Source: JANMDU01 sp043755865
Lineage (GTDB): Bacteria; Pseudomonadota; Gammaproteobacteria; Burkholderiales; Burkholderiaceae_C
Direction: 5' to 3'
NCBI GenBank assembly: GCA_043755865.1
Contig: JAYUSD010000197.1
Span: 1 to 6,605, forward strand
DNA: 6,605 bases
Positions 1 through 5,635 of the stretch are shown here, one piece after another. The translations under genes and the position numbers were made by a program. The notes below the pieces were generated by a model, which searched no databases, was not told the DNA's origin, and was given only the letters and a program-made list of their open reading frames with translations. The stretch's first letter is position 1; the number at the start of each line of letters is the position of its first letter.

Positions 1-99
1 TACACCGGCACACCAGCGGGCGTGGGCGCCGTAGTGAAAGGCGATGTGATGCACGCCAGTATCGCCGCGCTGCCTAGCCTCACCACCCAAGTTGTTTGA
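1..99 (+). CDS. C-terminal tail of a fumarylacetoacetate hydrolase (FAH)-family protein (5' end outside window)
   Basis: Only the last 32 residues and a TGA stop (97–99) are present, read in frame from base 1. The tail begins YTGTPAGVG and continues with a V-V-K-G-D segment and an A-A-L-P-S-L segment. The TGTPAGVG–GD pattern is typical of the C-terminal end of FAH-superfamily enzymes, which hydrolyse, decarboxylate or hydrate 2-oxo acids in aromatic and other ring-cleavage catabolism. The substrate cannot be told from this fragment. The gene ends 28 bases before the next start on the same strand, so it is probably co-transcribed with the binding-protein genes that follow. Family assignment rests on a short but distinctive motif; any more specific function would be a guess. 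Confidence 0.72.
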   Translation, partial: YTGTPAGVGAVVKGDVMHASIAALPSLTTQVV

Positions 100-115
100 A
101 CACCCCTTAAAAATC

Positions 116-120
116 TGGAG
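116..120 (+). promoter_or_regulatory. Ribosome binding site that sets the start of the Bug/TctC gene
   Basis: TGGAG lies seven bases before the ATG at 128, a good Shine-Dalgarno match at a good distance. It supports ATG 128 over the in-frame TTG at 92, which overlaps the end of the upstream gene and would put twelve extra residues ahead of an otherwise normal signal peptide. Confidence 0.7.
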
Positions 121-127
121 ACAAGCC

Positions 128-1105
128 ATGAAACGCCGCCAATTGATTCAGTTATCCGCTGCAAGTACAGCAAGCCTCATCAACCCCATCAGCTTCGCGC
201 AGAGCTATCCCAAAAGCTCGGTGACAGTGATCTTGCCATTGCAAGCAGGCAGCGCATCAGATGTGGCGGTGCGGCATATGTCGGAGCGCTTGGCGCAAAA
301 ATTTGGAGTGGGCTTTGTTGTAGAGAATGTGGCCGCTGCTGCAGGTATCGTAGGTTTGGATAAAGTCTCCAAAGCAAAGGCCGATGGCCAGACGATTGCT
401 GCGCTCAATAACAGCATCATGACAATCCTGCCGCATCTTCAGCCACAAAATGTGAAAGTGGATACGCGCAAAGATTTTGTGCCCATCACAGGCATCGCCA
501 ATATCCCGACGTTCATTGCCGTGCCGGCCAATTCACCGATTAAAAACATCAAAGATTTCCTTGCTCGCGCTCGCAGCGAGACAGGAAAGATGACGTATTC
601 TTCCGGCGGCATCGGTAGCCCACAGCATTTGGCGACCGAGCTGCTGATGTCGATGACGAATATCAAGCTCACGCATGTGCCTTATCGTGGCGCAACGCAA
701 GCTGCCTTGGCTGTGGCGGCCAATGAGGTGGAGGTGATGTCGATGGCTTTGCCACTCGCCCAGCCCTTTTTGCCGAACAACAAAGTCCGCATGATCGCTT
801 ACTCGGGTGCAGAGCGTCACCCACAATTCCGCGATGTGCCCACGGTCAGTGAGCAAGGCATCAAGGGTTATGAGTATTCTTCGTGGGTGGGATTTTTCAT
901 GCATAAGGATACGCCTGCTGAAATAGTCAACGCTTTGCGCAAAGAAAGCGACATCATTGTGAATCTCCGCGATTTTCATCGGCAACTGATTCGCTCTGGC
1001 CTTGATCCTTGGCCACAAAATGCCGCGCAATTGGGCAAAATTGTGCAAGATGACTTTGCCAAATGGCAGCGCGTGATCAAAGAAGCCAAGATTCAATCGA
1101 CGTAG
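128..1105 (+). CDS. Bug/TctC-family tripartite tricarboxylate transporter substrate-binding protein
   Basis: This 325-residue protein is a periplasmic solute-binding protein of the Bug (TctC) family, which captures small carboxylates or related ligands, usually for TTT transporters. Residues 1–24 look like an export signal: K-R-R-Q-L-I at 2–7 resembles a twin-arginine motif, though the hydrophobic core is weak, and S-F-A before Q25 is a plausible cleavage site. The mature part shows family landmarks in order: YP at 27–28, ILPLQAGSASD at 35–45, VVEN at 64–67, ADG at 85–87, KDFVPIT at 115–121, HVPYRG at 183–188, DVPTVSEQGIKGYE at 236–249 and a C-terminal AKWQRVIKEAKI. Length is normal for the family. 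The ligand loop has LQAGSASD where family members often have a PGG-S-T-D pattern, so the ligand may differ. No TctA/TctB membrane partners are visible, as is common for orphan Bug proteins. The gene ends in TAG, and the next ORF continues in the same frame. Confidence 0.93.
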   Translation: MKRRQLIQLSAASTASLINPISFAQSYPKSSVTVILPLQAGSASDVAVRHMSERLAQKFGVGFVVENVAAAAGIVGLDKVSKAKADGQTIAALNNSIMTILPHLQPQNVKVDTRKDFVPITGIANIPTFIAVPANSPIKNIKDFLARARSETGKMTYSSGGIGSPQHLATELLMSMTNIKLTHVPYRGATQAALAVAANEVEVMSMALPLAQPFLPNNKVRMIAYSGAERHPQFRDVPTVSEQGIKGYEYSSWVGFFMHKDTPAEIVNALRKESDIIVNLRDFHRQLIRSGLDPWPQNAAQLGKIVQDDFAKWQRVIKEAKIQST

Positions 1106-1108
1106 ATG
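1103..1108 (+). other. In-frame TAG|ATG junction between two binding-protein ORFs
   Basis: The amber stop of the Bug/TctC gene (1103–1105) is followed directly by ATG (1106–1108), with no spacer and no frame change. Without this one codon, 128–2059 would be a single ORF of about 643 codons joining an exported Bug domain to a TRAP/DctP-type domain. I see no convincing Shine-Dalgarno sequence before 1106, so translation of the second part probably relies on termination-reinitiation or stop read-through. Of the eight stops seen in this window, this is the only TAG. Confidence 0.75.
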
Positions 1109-2059
1109 CAGCGCGACGACGAGACCACGATGAATGCCGTTCGATTGGGTGGCTACCAAGGCGATGATTCCATTTTGACGGCGGGCTTGCAGCAGATGGC
1201 CCAGGCGCTGCGAAGCCAGCATCCGCAGTGGATCATCAGCATGGAGCAAGATGTGACCAGCCGGGGCGAGACGGCACGTTCGCTCTTTACCAGCATTGAT
1301 TGCGGTGTGCGTCAGTTGGGCTACATGGCCTCTGGCTATTTGGCTGCGCAAGTGCCCGAGCTGGCGCTTCTCGATTTGCCGTTTGCCATTCAAGATCGCC
1401 AAGCGGCTTTGCAAAATTTGGATGGGGAAGTGGGCAAATGGTTATCAGACTGTATCGAGCGCCGCACGGGCTACAAAATGCTGGGTTTTTGGGACAACGG
1501 CTTTCGCCATATCTCCAACAACCAGCGGCCCATTCTCAGTGCGGCAGACTGCGCCGGCTTGCGCATTCGCACCTTAGACAGCGAGACTTATCGCCAGTCT
1601 CTTTTCAGCCTAGGTTTTTCGCCTCATTCGATTGATGTCAAAGACTTTGTGCAAGCGATGAAGGCTGGCAGCGTCGATGCGCAAGAAAACCCTTTGGCTA
1701 ATTTCGCTTTGTTCTCTGTGGGCAAATACCACTCGCATTTGAGTTTGAGTGCGCACTTCTTTGGCGTGCTGCTTCTCATCTGTCATCGCCCATGGTTTGA
1801 AGCTTTGCCCGCAAAGCAGCAATCTGATTTGCAGGCTGCAGCCGATCAAGCCACCCGACATCAACGTCAGCTCGCTGCCGCTGAAGACGCAGTCACGCTA
1901 GCAGCACTGCAAAAGCGCGGCATCGCGTTGGTGTTGCCGCATGAGATGGATTTGGCTTCGATGCATCAAGCAACGCAAACCGTACGCGATAAGACCTCTG
2001 CTCAATTGCCGCCCGATCAAGTGCGCTCTTATGTGCAACATCTGCCCACCCACTTTTAA
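1106..2059 (+). CDS. TRAP transporter DctP-type solute-binding domain protein lacking a signal peptide
   Basis: This 317-residue protein matches the mature part of DctP/SiaP-type TRAP substrate-binding proteins, which bind organic acids in the periplasm. The fold starts near residue 10 (NAVRLGGYQGDD). LDLPFAI at 89–95 and GFWDNGFRHISN at 127–138 follow the family pattern. GLRIRT at 151–156 places Arg155 at the position of the carboxylate-binding arginine of SiaP. The hallmark DAQENPLANF lies at 191–200. The domain appears complete to its C-terminal helices. The oddity is the N-terminus: MQRDDETTMN has no hydrophobic signal, although the family must be exported to work. Because the ORF is in frame with the upstream gene and separated from it only by TAG, no hidden upstream start can supply a signal. 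ATG 1130 is an alternative start and gives no signal either. It may be the second half of a fusion, a cytoplasmic binding protein, or a decaying gene. No DctQ/DctM subunits are present. Confidence 0.85.
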   Translation: MQRDDETTMNAVRLGGYQGDDSILTAGLQQMAQALRSQHPQWIISMEQDVTSRGETARSLFTSIDCGVRQLGYMASGYLAAQVPELALLDLPFAIQDRQAALQNLDGEVGKWLSDCIERRTGYKMLGFWDNGFRHISNNQRPILSAADCAGLRIRTLDSETYRQSLFSLGFSPHSIDVKDFVQAMKAGSVDAQENPLANFALFSVGKYHSHLSLSAHFFGVLLLICHRPWFEALPAKQQSDLQAAADQATRHQRQLAAAEDAVTLAALQKRGIALVLPHEMDLASMHQATQTVRDKTSAQLPPDQVRSYVQHLPTHF

Positions 2060-2071
2060 AGCTCTCATGCC

Positions 2072-2371
2072 ATGATTCTTGAAATTGCCTCCCTCTCGAT
2101 CCACCGTGGCCAACAGGCAGAATTTGAAGCGGCAGTTAGGCAGGCGATGCCTTTGTTTTTACGTGCAAAAGGTTGCATCGGCATGCAACTGCTTGCCTGC
2201 GTGGAAGATCCCAATGCCTACCGCTTGCATGTGCAATGGAACACGCTGGAAAACCACACGGTGGACTTTCGCTCTTCCAGCGATTTTCAGCAGTGGCGAG
2301 CTTTGGTGGGGCACTTTTTTTCATCGCCACCGCAGGTGATTCACGCTCGCACTGTATTGAGTTCACCTTAA
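2072..2371 (+). CDS. Antibiotic biosynthesis monooxygenase (ABM) domain protein
   Basis: This 99-residue single-domain protein belongs to the ABM/dimeric alpha-beta barrel superfamily. These are small cytoplasmic dimers that include cofactor-independent monooxygenases, haem-degrading enzymes and many members of unknown role. It opens with a β-strand (MILEIASLSI), then an amphipathic helix with a GQQAEFEAAV segment at 13–22, a second strand around KGCIGMQLL at 33–41, and the family-typical W-N-T-L-E-N-H-T at 56–63 followed by F66 and W75. The length is normal. The start lies 12 bases after the preceding stop with no clear ribosome binding site, so it is probably translated from the same message. 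Next to an FAH-family gene and binding proteins, a role in oxidising or isomerising a catabolic intermediate is plausible, but this is inference. The domain assignment is good; the reaction is unknown. Confidence 0.85.
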   Translation: MILEIASLSIHRGQQAEFEAAVRQAMPLFLRAKGCIGMQLLACVEDPNAYRLHVQWNTLENHTVDFRSSSDFQQWRALVGHFFSSPPQVIHARTVLSSP

Positions 2372-2441
2372 GACAACTACCCTTGTAGCCGATGTGTCGC
2401 AGTGTTAATCTGGGAAGACATAAAAAAACGATCCCGCATTC

Positions 2442-3389
2442 ATGAGCGCATTACCCGCATCAACAAGAGCAGCACCTGCATCTTTGGCGCCCAGCGTCAA
2501 GACCTATGGCATGCACGAGCGCGCCGATCATCCTGATTTTGATATTCGACTCAAAGGTGTTCGCTCCGCATTGGTCAGTCCGCACCGGCATGAGTATTTC
2601 CAAATTCAAGTGGGCTTAGACGGGCAAAGCAATCAAGCGATTGGGGGAGCAGTGAGGCCGTTTGGGCCGCGCTACCTGAGCTTTGTGTTGCCTTATCGCG
2701 TCCACATGGTGCCGCATCCTGTGGGATCGAACTATTGCATCATTAATTTTCAGCAGAGCTTCTTGTGGCCCGCGCTCAATGTTGATTCTTTAGATTTAGA
2801 CGATACGCCTATGTCGCGCTGCCCCGAGTTGTCCCCGTTTCTTTTTCAGGAATACATTGATTTTGAATTCAATGAAACCGATTTTTCGCGCATGCGCGGC
2901 TGGATTGATGAAATGCAAATTCTCAATCAAGATCGCAGTTTTGGCGCTCTCACCAGCATTCGCGGCATTCTGCAACAGATGATTGGTCTAGCTTGTGTGC
3001 GCAAGCAATCCGAGTTAATGAATTGTTCCATGCAGCACGATGGCAAAACCTCGCAGCGTGACGCATTGCAGCGCGTGGTGCGCTATGTGAAAGAAAATTT
3101 AGACAAAGAACTGAGTCTCACCGATGCAGCAGCAGCCGCTTTTTTGTCACCCAACTATCTGGCTCACTTGCTCAAAAAAGAAACAGGACGCACTTTTACA
3201 GACCTAGTCACCGAGAGGCGCATGGAGAGAGCGAAGGAGCTTTTATCCACTTCAAACGTCCGCATTCGAGAAGTGGCGCATCAATGTGGCTTCAGCGACG
3301 AAGCCTACTTCAGCCGGCGCTTTCGTCAGCAGTTCAAACAAACGCCCAAGCAATTTCGTGACGATATGGTGGCTATGGTCAGGGCTTAA
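2442..3389 (+). CDS. AraC-family transcriptional regulator with N-terminal cupin-like sensor domain
   Basis: This 315-residue DNA-binding regulator has an N-terminal sensing domain (about residues 25–140) and a C-terminal AraC/XylS double helix-turn-helix (about 208–307). The sensor contains PHRHEYFQIQVG at 47–58 and LPYRVHMVPHP at 83–93, the histidine-rich pattern of small-molecule-binding cupins in this family. In the DNA-binding part, helix-turn-helix 1 covers about 225–248 (LSLTDAAAAAFLSPNYLAHL). Helix-turn-helix 2 covers about 274–297, and the family signature runs from IREVAHQCGFSDEAYFSRRF to TPKQFR at 301–306. ATG 2442 has no good ribosome binding site; the next in-frame ATG, at 2511, is no better and would trim poorly conserved residues. 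A 70-base gap separates it from the upstream module on the same strand. The likely job is ligand-responsive control of that catabolic/uptake module, or of the transporter just downstream, but no operator is visible. Confidence 0.92.
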   Translation: MSALPASTRAAPASLAPSVKTYGMHERADHPDFDIRLKGVRSALVSPHRHEYFQIQVGLDGQSNQAIGGAVRPFGPRYLSFVLPYRVHMVPHPVGSNYCIINFQQSFLWPALNVDSLDLDDTPMSRCPELSPFLFQEYIDFEFNETDFSRMRGWIDEMQILNQDRSFGALTSIRGILQQMIGLACVRKQSELMNCSMQHDGKTSQRDALQRVVRYVKENLDKELSLTDAAAAAFLSPNYLAHLLKKETGRTFTDLVTERRMERAKELLSTSNVRIREVAHQCGFSDEAYFSRRFRQQFKQTPKQFRDDMVAMVRA

Positions 3390-3423
3390 GTCTCGTGCGC
3401 TTCACAGCGCCGATAATCAGGGC

Positions 3424-4419
3424 ATGCAATTTCTTCAACGGCTTTCGCCGCGCACCATCGGCATCGCCTCTGCAGTCATCACGATTGCGATCTGGACGTC
3501 GTTTATCGTGATCGCGCGCTTTATGGCGCTCAAATCGCTCACTTCGCTGGATATCGTGCTTTGCCGTATTGTGGGCGCGGCGTTGCTGCTGCTGCCTTGG
3601 GGATTTTTTATGGTGCGCAAGATGCGCGCTGACAATCCACGGGCAATTACTTCGCTCTGGATTTCTCCGCTGCCGCTCAAGCTCACCGTGTTGCTTGGCC
3701 TTTTTGGCGGCGTGGGCTATGCGGTATTGGCTTACAGCGCCTTCACTTTTGCGCCGGCTGCACATGGCTCCGTGCTGATGCCGGGCCTGCTGCCGCTGTC
3801 GACCGCGCTACTTTCAGTGCTTTTACTCGGCGAGGCGCTCAACAAAGGGCGCAAGATCGGGCTGCTGCTGATCATGTGCGGCGGTTTGTTGGTGGGCGGG
3901 GCTTCGCTCTTGCAGGCGTATGCGGACTCGGCGACTGGTTCGCAGGTGTGGAAGGGTGATGTGCTTTTCATTTGCGCGAGCAGTTGCTGGGCTTTTTATA
4001 CCGTGCTGTGCCGAAAGCATCGGCTGGAGGCCGTGCCCACAACGATTGCTGTGATTGTATTTTGTGCGTTCACCTATGTGCCGATGTATGCGCTGCTGGT
4101 AGGCGCTGGCGTGATGGCAAGCAAGTTGGCTACTGCGCCAGTGGGGGAAATCGCGTTTCAAATCTTTTATCAAGGCATGGGCTCGGTGGTGATCTCGGGC
4201 ATTGCGTTCACGCAAATGATTCGCTACTTTGGCCCGGTGCGCAGCACGATGTTGACTGCCATTGTGCCCGGCCTCTCGGCGCTTGGCGCTGTGATCTTCC
4301 TCGGCGAGCCACTGGGCATCAACCTCATCATGGGGCTGGCTTTGGTGACGCTGGGCATCATCGTGGGCGTGCGCGCGGCCTCTTCGCCAACGTCAGCAAC
4401 AGCCACGGCTCAGCCATGA
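3424..4419 (+). CDS. EamA/DMT-superfamily inner-membrane transporter
   Basis: This 331-residue integral membrane protein has about ten hydrophobic segments (roughly 12–32, 41–65, 86–106, 115–135, 144–163, 179–196, 206–228, 243–264, 272–293 and 297–317). It is the duplicated five-plus-five layout of EamA (drug/metabolite transporter) proteins. Each half carries the typical Gly-Glu after its fourth helix (LLLGEAL at 133–139, FLGEPLG at 292–298). Family members export or import amino acids, metabolites or drugs; the substrate cannot be predicted here. ATG 3424 was chosen because the frame upstream overlaps the AraC gene and encodes no membrane or conserved sequence. The AGGG before it is too close to act as a normal ribosome binding site, so the start is not certain. 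It begins 34 bases after the regulator and its stop overlaps the tsaB start by ATGA, which makes it the first gene of the following operon. Confidence 0.9.
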   Translation: MQFLQRLSPRTIGIASAVITIAIWTSFIVIARFMALKSLTSLDIVLCRIVGAALLLLPWGFFMVRKMRADNPRAITSLWISPLPLKLTVLLGLFGGVGYAVLAYSAFTFAPAAHGSVLMPGLLPLSTALLSVLLLGEALNKGRKIGLLLIMCGGLLVGGASLLQAYADSATGSQVWKGDVLFICASSCWAFYTVLCRKHRLEAVPTTIAVIVFCAFTYVPMYALLVGAGVMASKLATAPVGEIAFQIFYQGMGSVVISGIAFTQMIRYFGPVRSTMLTAIVPGLSALGAVIFLGEPLGINLIMGLALVTLGIIVGVRAASSPTSATATAQP

Positions 4420-5138
4420 AGCTGCTCGCGCTCGATACGTCAACCGACACCATGAGCATCGCGGTCCAATTTGGCGACGCGGTGTATGCGCACACCAGCG
4501 CAGGGGGCGCGCAAGCTTCCGCCACGTTGATTCCCGCGATTGAAGCGTTGCTCAAACAAGCCGGCTTGCACTATGCGCAGCTTGATGCCATCGCCTTTGG
4601 CCGCGGGCCCGGTTCGTTTACGGGGCTGCGCACCGCATGCTCCGTGGTGCAAGGGCTGGCCTTGGGCGCGAATGTGCGCGTCTTGCCGGTGGATACGCTG
4701 CTCATCTTGGCGCAAGAGGCGCGCATTTTGGCTGAAAAAGAAGGCTGCGACAGCACGCGCATCCTTGCTGCGCTAGACGCGCGCATGGGCGAGGTGTATG
4801 CACATTACTATGATTTTAATAGCGCTCCGCGCAGCATATATGCCGGCGAACTGCTTAAAAAGCCTCAAAATCTTTTAGAAAACATAACGCAGATGCCTAC
4901 CGTGCTCGCAGGCAACATCCGCCCTGCGCTTGATGCGCATTTGAGCGCCGATGCGTTGGCTTTGCCCTACCTTGCCTGCCTGCCCACGGCCCGCGCGTTG
5001 CTGCAATTGGCCCCCCGCTTGATCGCCGCTGGCGGGCTGCGTGACGCGCAAGATGCGCTGCCTCTGTATATCCGCGACAAAGTGGCCTTGACCACGGCAG
5101 AGCGCCAAGCTCACAATGCGCTTAAGAATTCAATATGA
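4416..5138 (+). CDS. tsaB: tRNA threonylcarbamoyladenosine (t6A37) biosynthesis protein TsaB
   Basis: TsaB is a 240-residue cytoplasmic protein of the ASKHA fold that partners TsaD and TsaE to place threonylcarbamoyl on A37 of tRNAs that read ANN codons. Diagnostic segments are the N-terminal MKLLALDTST, the GRGPGSFTGLR loop at 63–72 followed by a V-V-Q-G-L-A helix, and LDARMGEVYA at 120–129. The length is close to that of E. coli TsaB (about 231). The reading frame stays open upstream into the transporter gene, but those residues are low in conserved content. The true start is ATG 4416, where ATGA overlaps the transporter stop and the conserved N-terminus begins. Translation is probably coupled to the upstream gene, since no ribosome binding site is seen. 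The stretch 4801–4890 is AT-rich (about 36/90 GC by hand count) within a GC-rich gene and falls after the conserved half. Confidence 0.96.
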   Translation: MKLLALDTSTDTMSIAVQFGDAVYAHTSAGGAQASATLIPAIEALLKQAGLHYAQLDAIAFGRGPGSFTGLRTACSVVQGLALGANVRVLPVDTLLILAQEARILAEKEGCDSTRILAALDARMGEVYAHYYDFNSAPRSIYAGELLKKPQNLLENITQMPTVLAGNIRPALDAHLSADALALPYLACLPTARALLQLAPRLIAAGGLRDAQDALPLYIRDKVALTTAERQAHNALKNSI

Positions 5139-5635
5139 GTGCCCAGCCTTCCATCCTCCCGTCGGCCTACGCCAGTCTCTATCCGCAAGAGGCTGGCTTC
5201 ACACCTATGCGCGTGGACTGCCTTGCAGACGTGATGCAAGCTGAGCGCGAAGCGTATTTGTGGCCTTGGAGCGAGGGCAATATTGCCGACAGTATCAAAA
5301 ATGGCCACGTCTGCCAGACGTTGCGCGGCAATCTTGGCGAGCTGCTTGGCTACTACATTGCCATGCCCGGCGCTGGCGAAGTGCATTTGCTTAACATCAC
5401 TGTGGCCCCGGCGTATCAACGCCAAGGCTGGGCGCGCGTGATGCTTGACAACCTGCACGATGAAGCTCGCGCGCTTGGCAGCGCATGGGTGTGGCTGGAA
5501 GTGCGCGTCAGCAACGAGCGCGCCATCGGTATTTACGAGCAATACGGCTTCAGGCGCGTGGGCGAGCGCAAAGCCTATTACCCACTTGACGGCTTGGTGC
5601 GCGAAGACGCGATTGTGATGAACCACTCTTTATGA
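5135..5635 (+). CDS. rimI: Ribosomal protein S18 alanine N-acetyltransferase RimI
   Basis: RimI is a GNAT-fold enzyme that transfers acetyl from acetyl-CoA to the N-terminal alanine of ribosomal protein S18; some homologues act more broadly. The core starts near Met25 (MRVDCLADVMQAEREAY) and contains YLWPWSEGN at 41–49. Motif A is LLNITVAPAYQRQGWARVML at 85–104, in which the acetyl-CoA loop reads Q-R-Q-G-W-A with Ala100 where Gly is common. LEVRVSN at 121–127 and IYEQYGFRRVGERKAYYP at 133–150 follow. Glu122 and Tyr134 are twelve residues apart, matching the catalytic pair Glu103/Tyr115 of enteric RimI. At 166 residues it is longer than E. coli RimI (148) because of about 20 extra N-terminal residues. 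Its start overlaps the tsaB stop by ATGA and its stop overlaps the next gene the same way. The tsaB–rimI pairing is common in bacteria and supports both calls. Confidence 0.94.
   Translation: MSAQPSILPSAYASLYPQEAGFTPMRVDCLADVMQAEREAYLWPWSEGNIADSIKNGHVCQTLRGNLGELLGYYIAMPGAGEVHLLNITVAPAYQRQGWARVMLDNLHDEARALGSAWVWLEVRVSNERAIGIYEQYGFRRVGERKAYYPLDGLVREDAIVMNHSL

Noticed and set aside
92..127. TTG start at 92 giving a 337-residue Bug/TctC protein
   Set aside because: It overlaps the end of the upstream gene and adds twelve residues before a good signal peptide; ATG 128 has a TGGAG ribosome binding site seven bases away.
533..1414. A 293-codon open frame on the minus strand
   Set aside because: It lies antisense to two well-supported genes, spans their junction, has no recognisable motif, and is His/Arg/Leu-rich as expected of a shadow frame.
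2377..2388. Small hairpin CTAC-CCTT-GTAG after the ABM gene as a terminator
   Set aside because: The stem is only four base pairs and no T-run follows it.
2383..2411. Possible promoter before the AraC gene (TTGTAG, 17-base spacer, TAATCT)
   Set aside because: Each hexamer matches the consensus at only three of six positions, no better than chance in this 70-base gap.
3397..3410. GCGC-TTCACA-GCGC inverted repeat between the AraC and transporter genes
   Set aside because: Four base pairs with no T-run; common by chance in GC-rich DNA.
3286..3423. Extended transporter start inside the AraC gene
   Set aside because: The extra residues overlap the conserved helix-turn-helix coding region and contain nothing typical of EamA proteins; ATG 3424 directly precedes the first membrane segment.
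3972..4415. Open frame continuing upstream from tsaB for 148 codons
   Set aside because: It lies entirely over the transporter gene in another frame and encodes Cys/Arg/His-rich sequence with no TsaB similarity; the conserved N-terminus begins at 4416.
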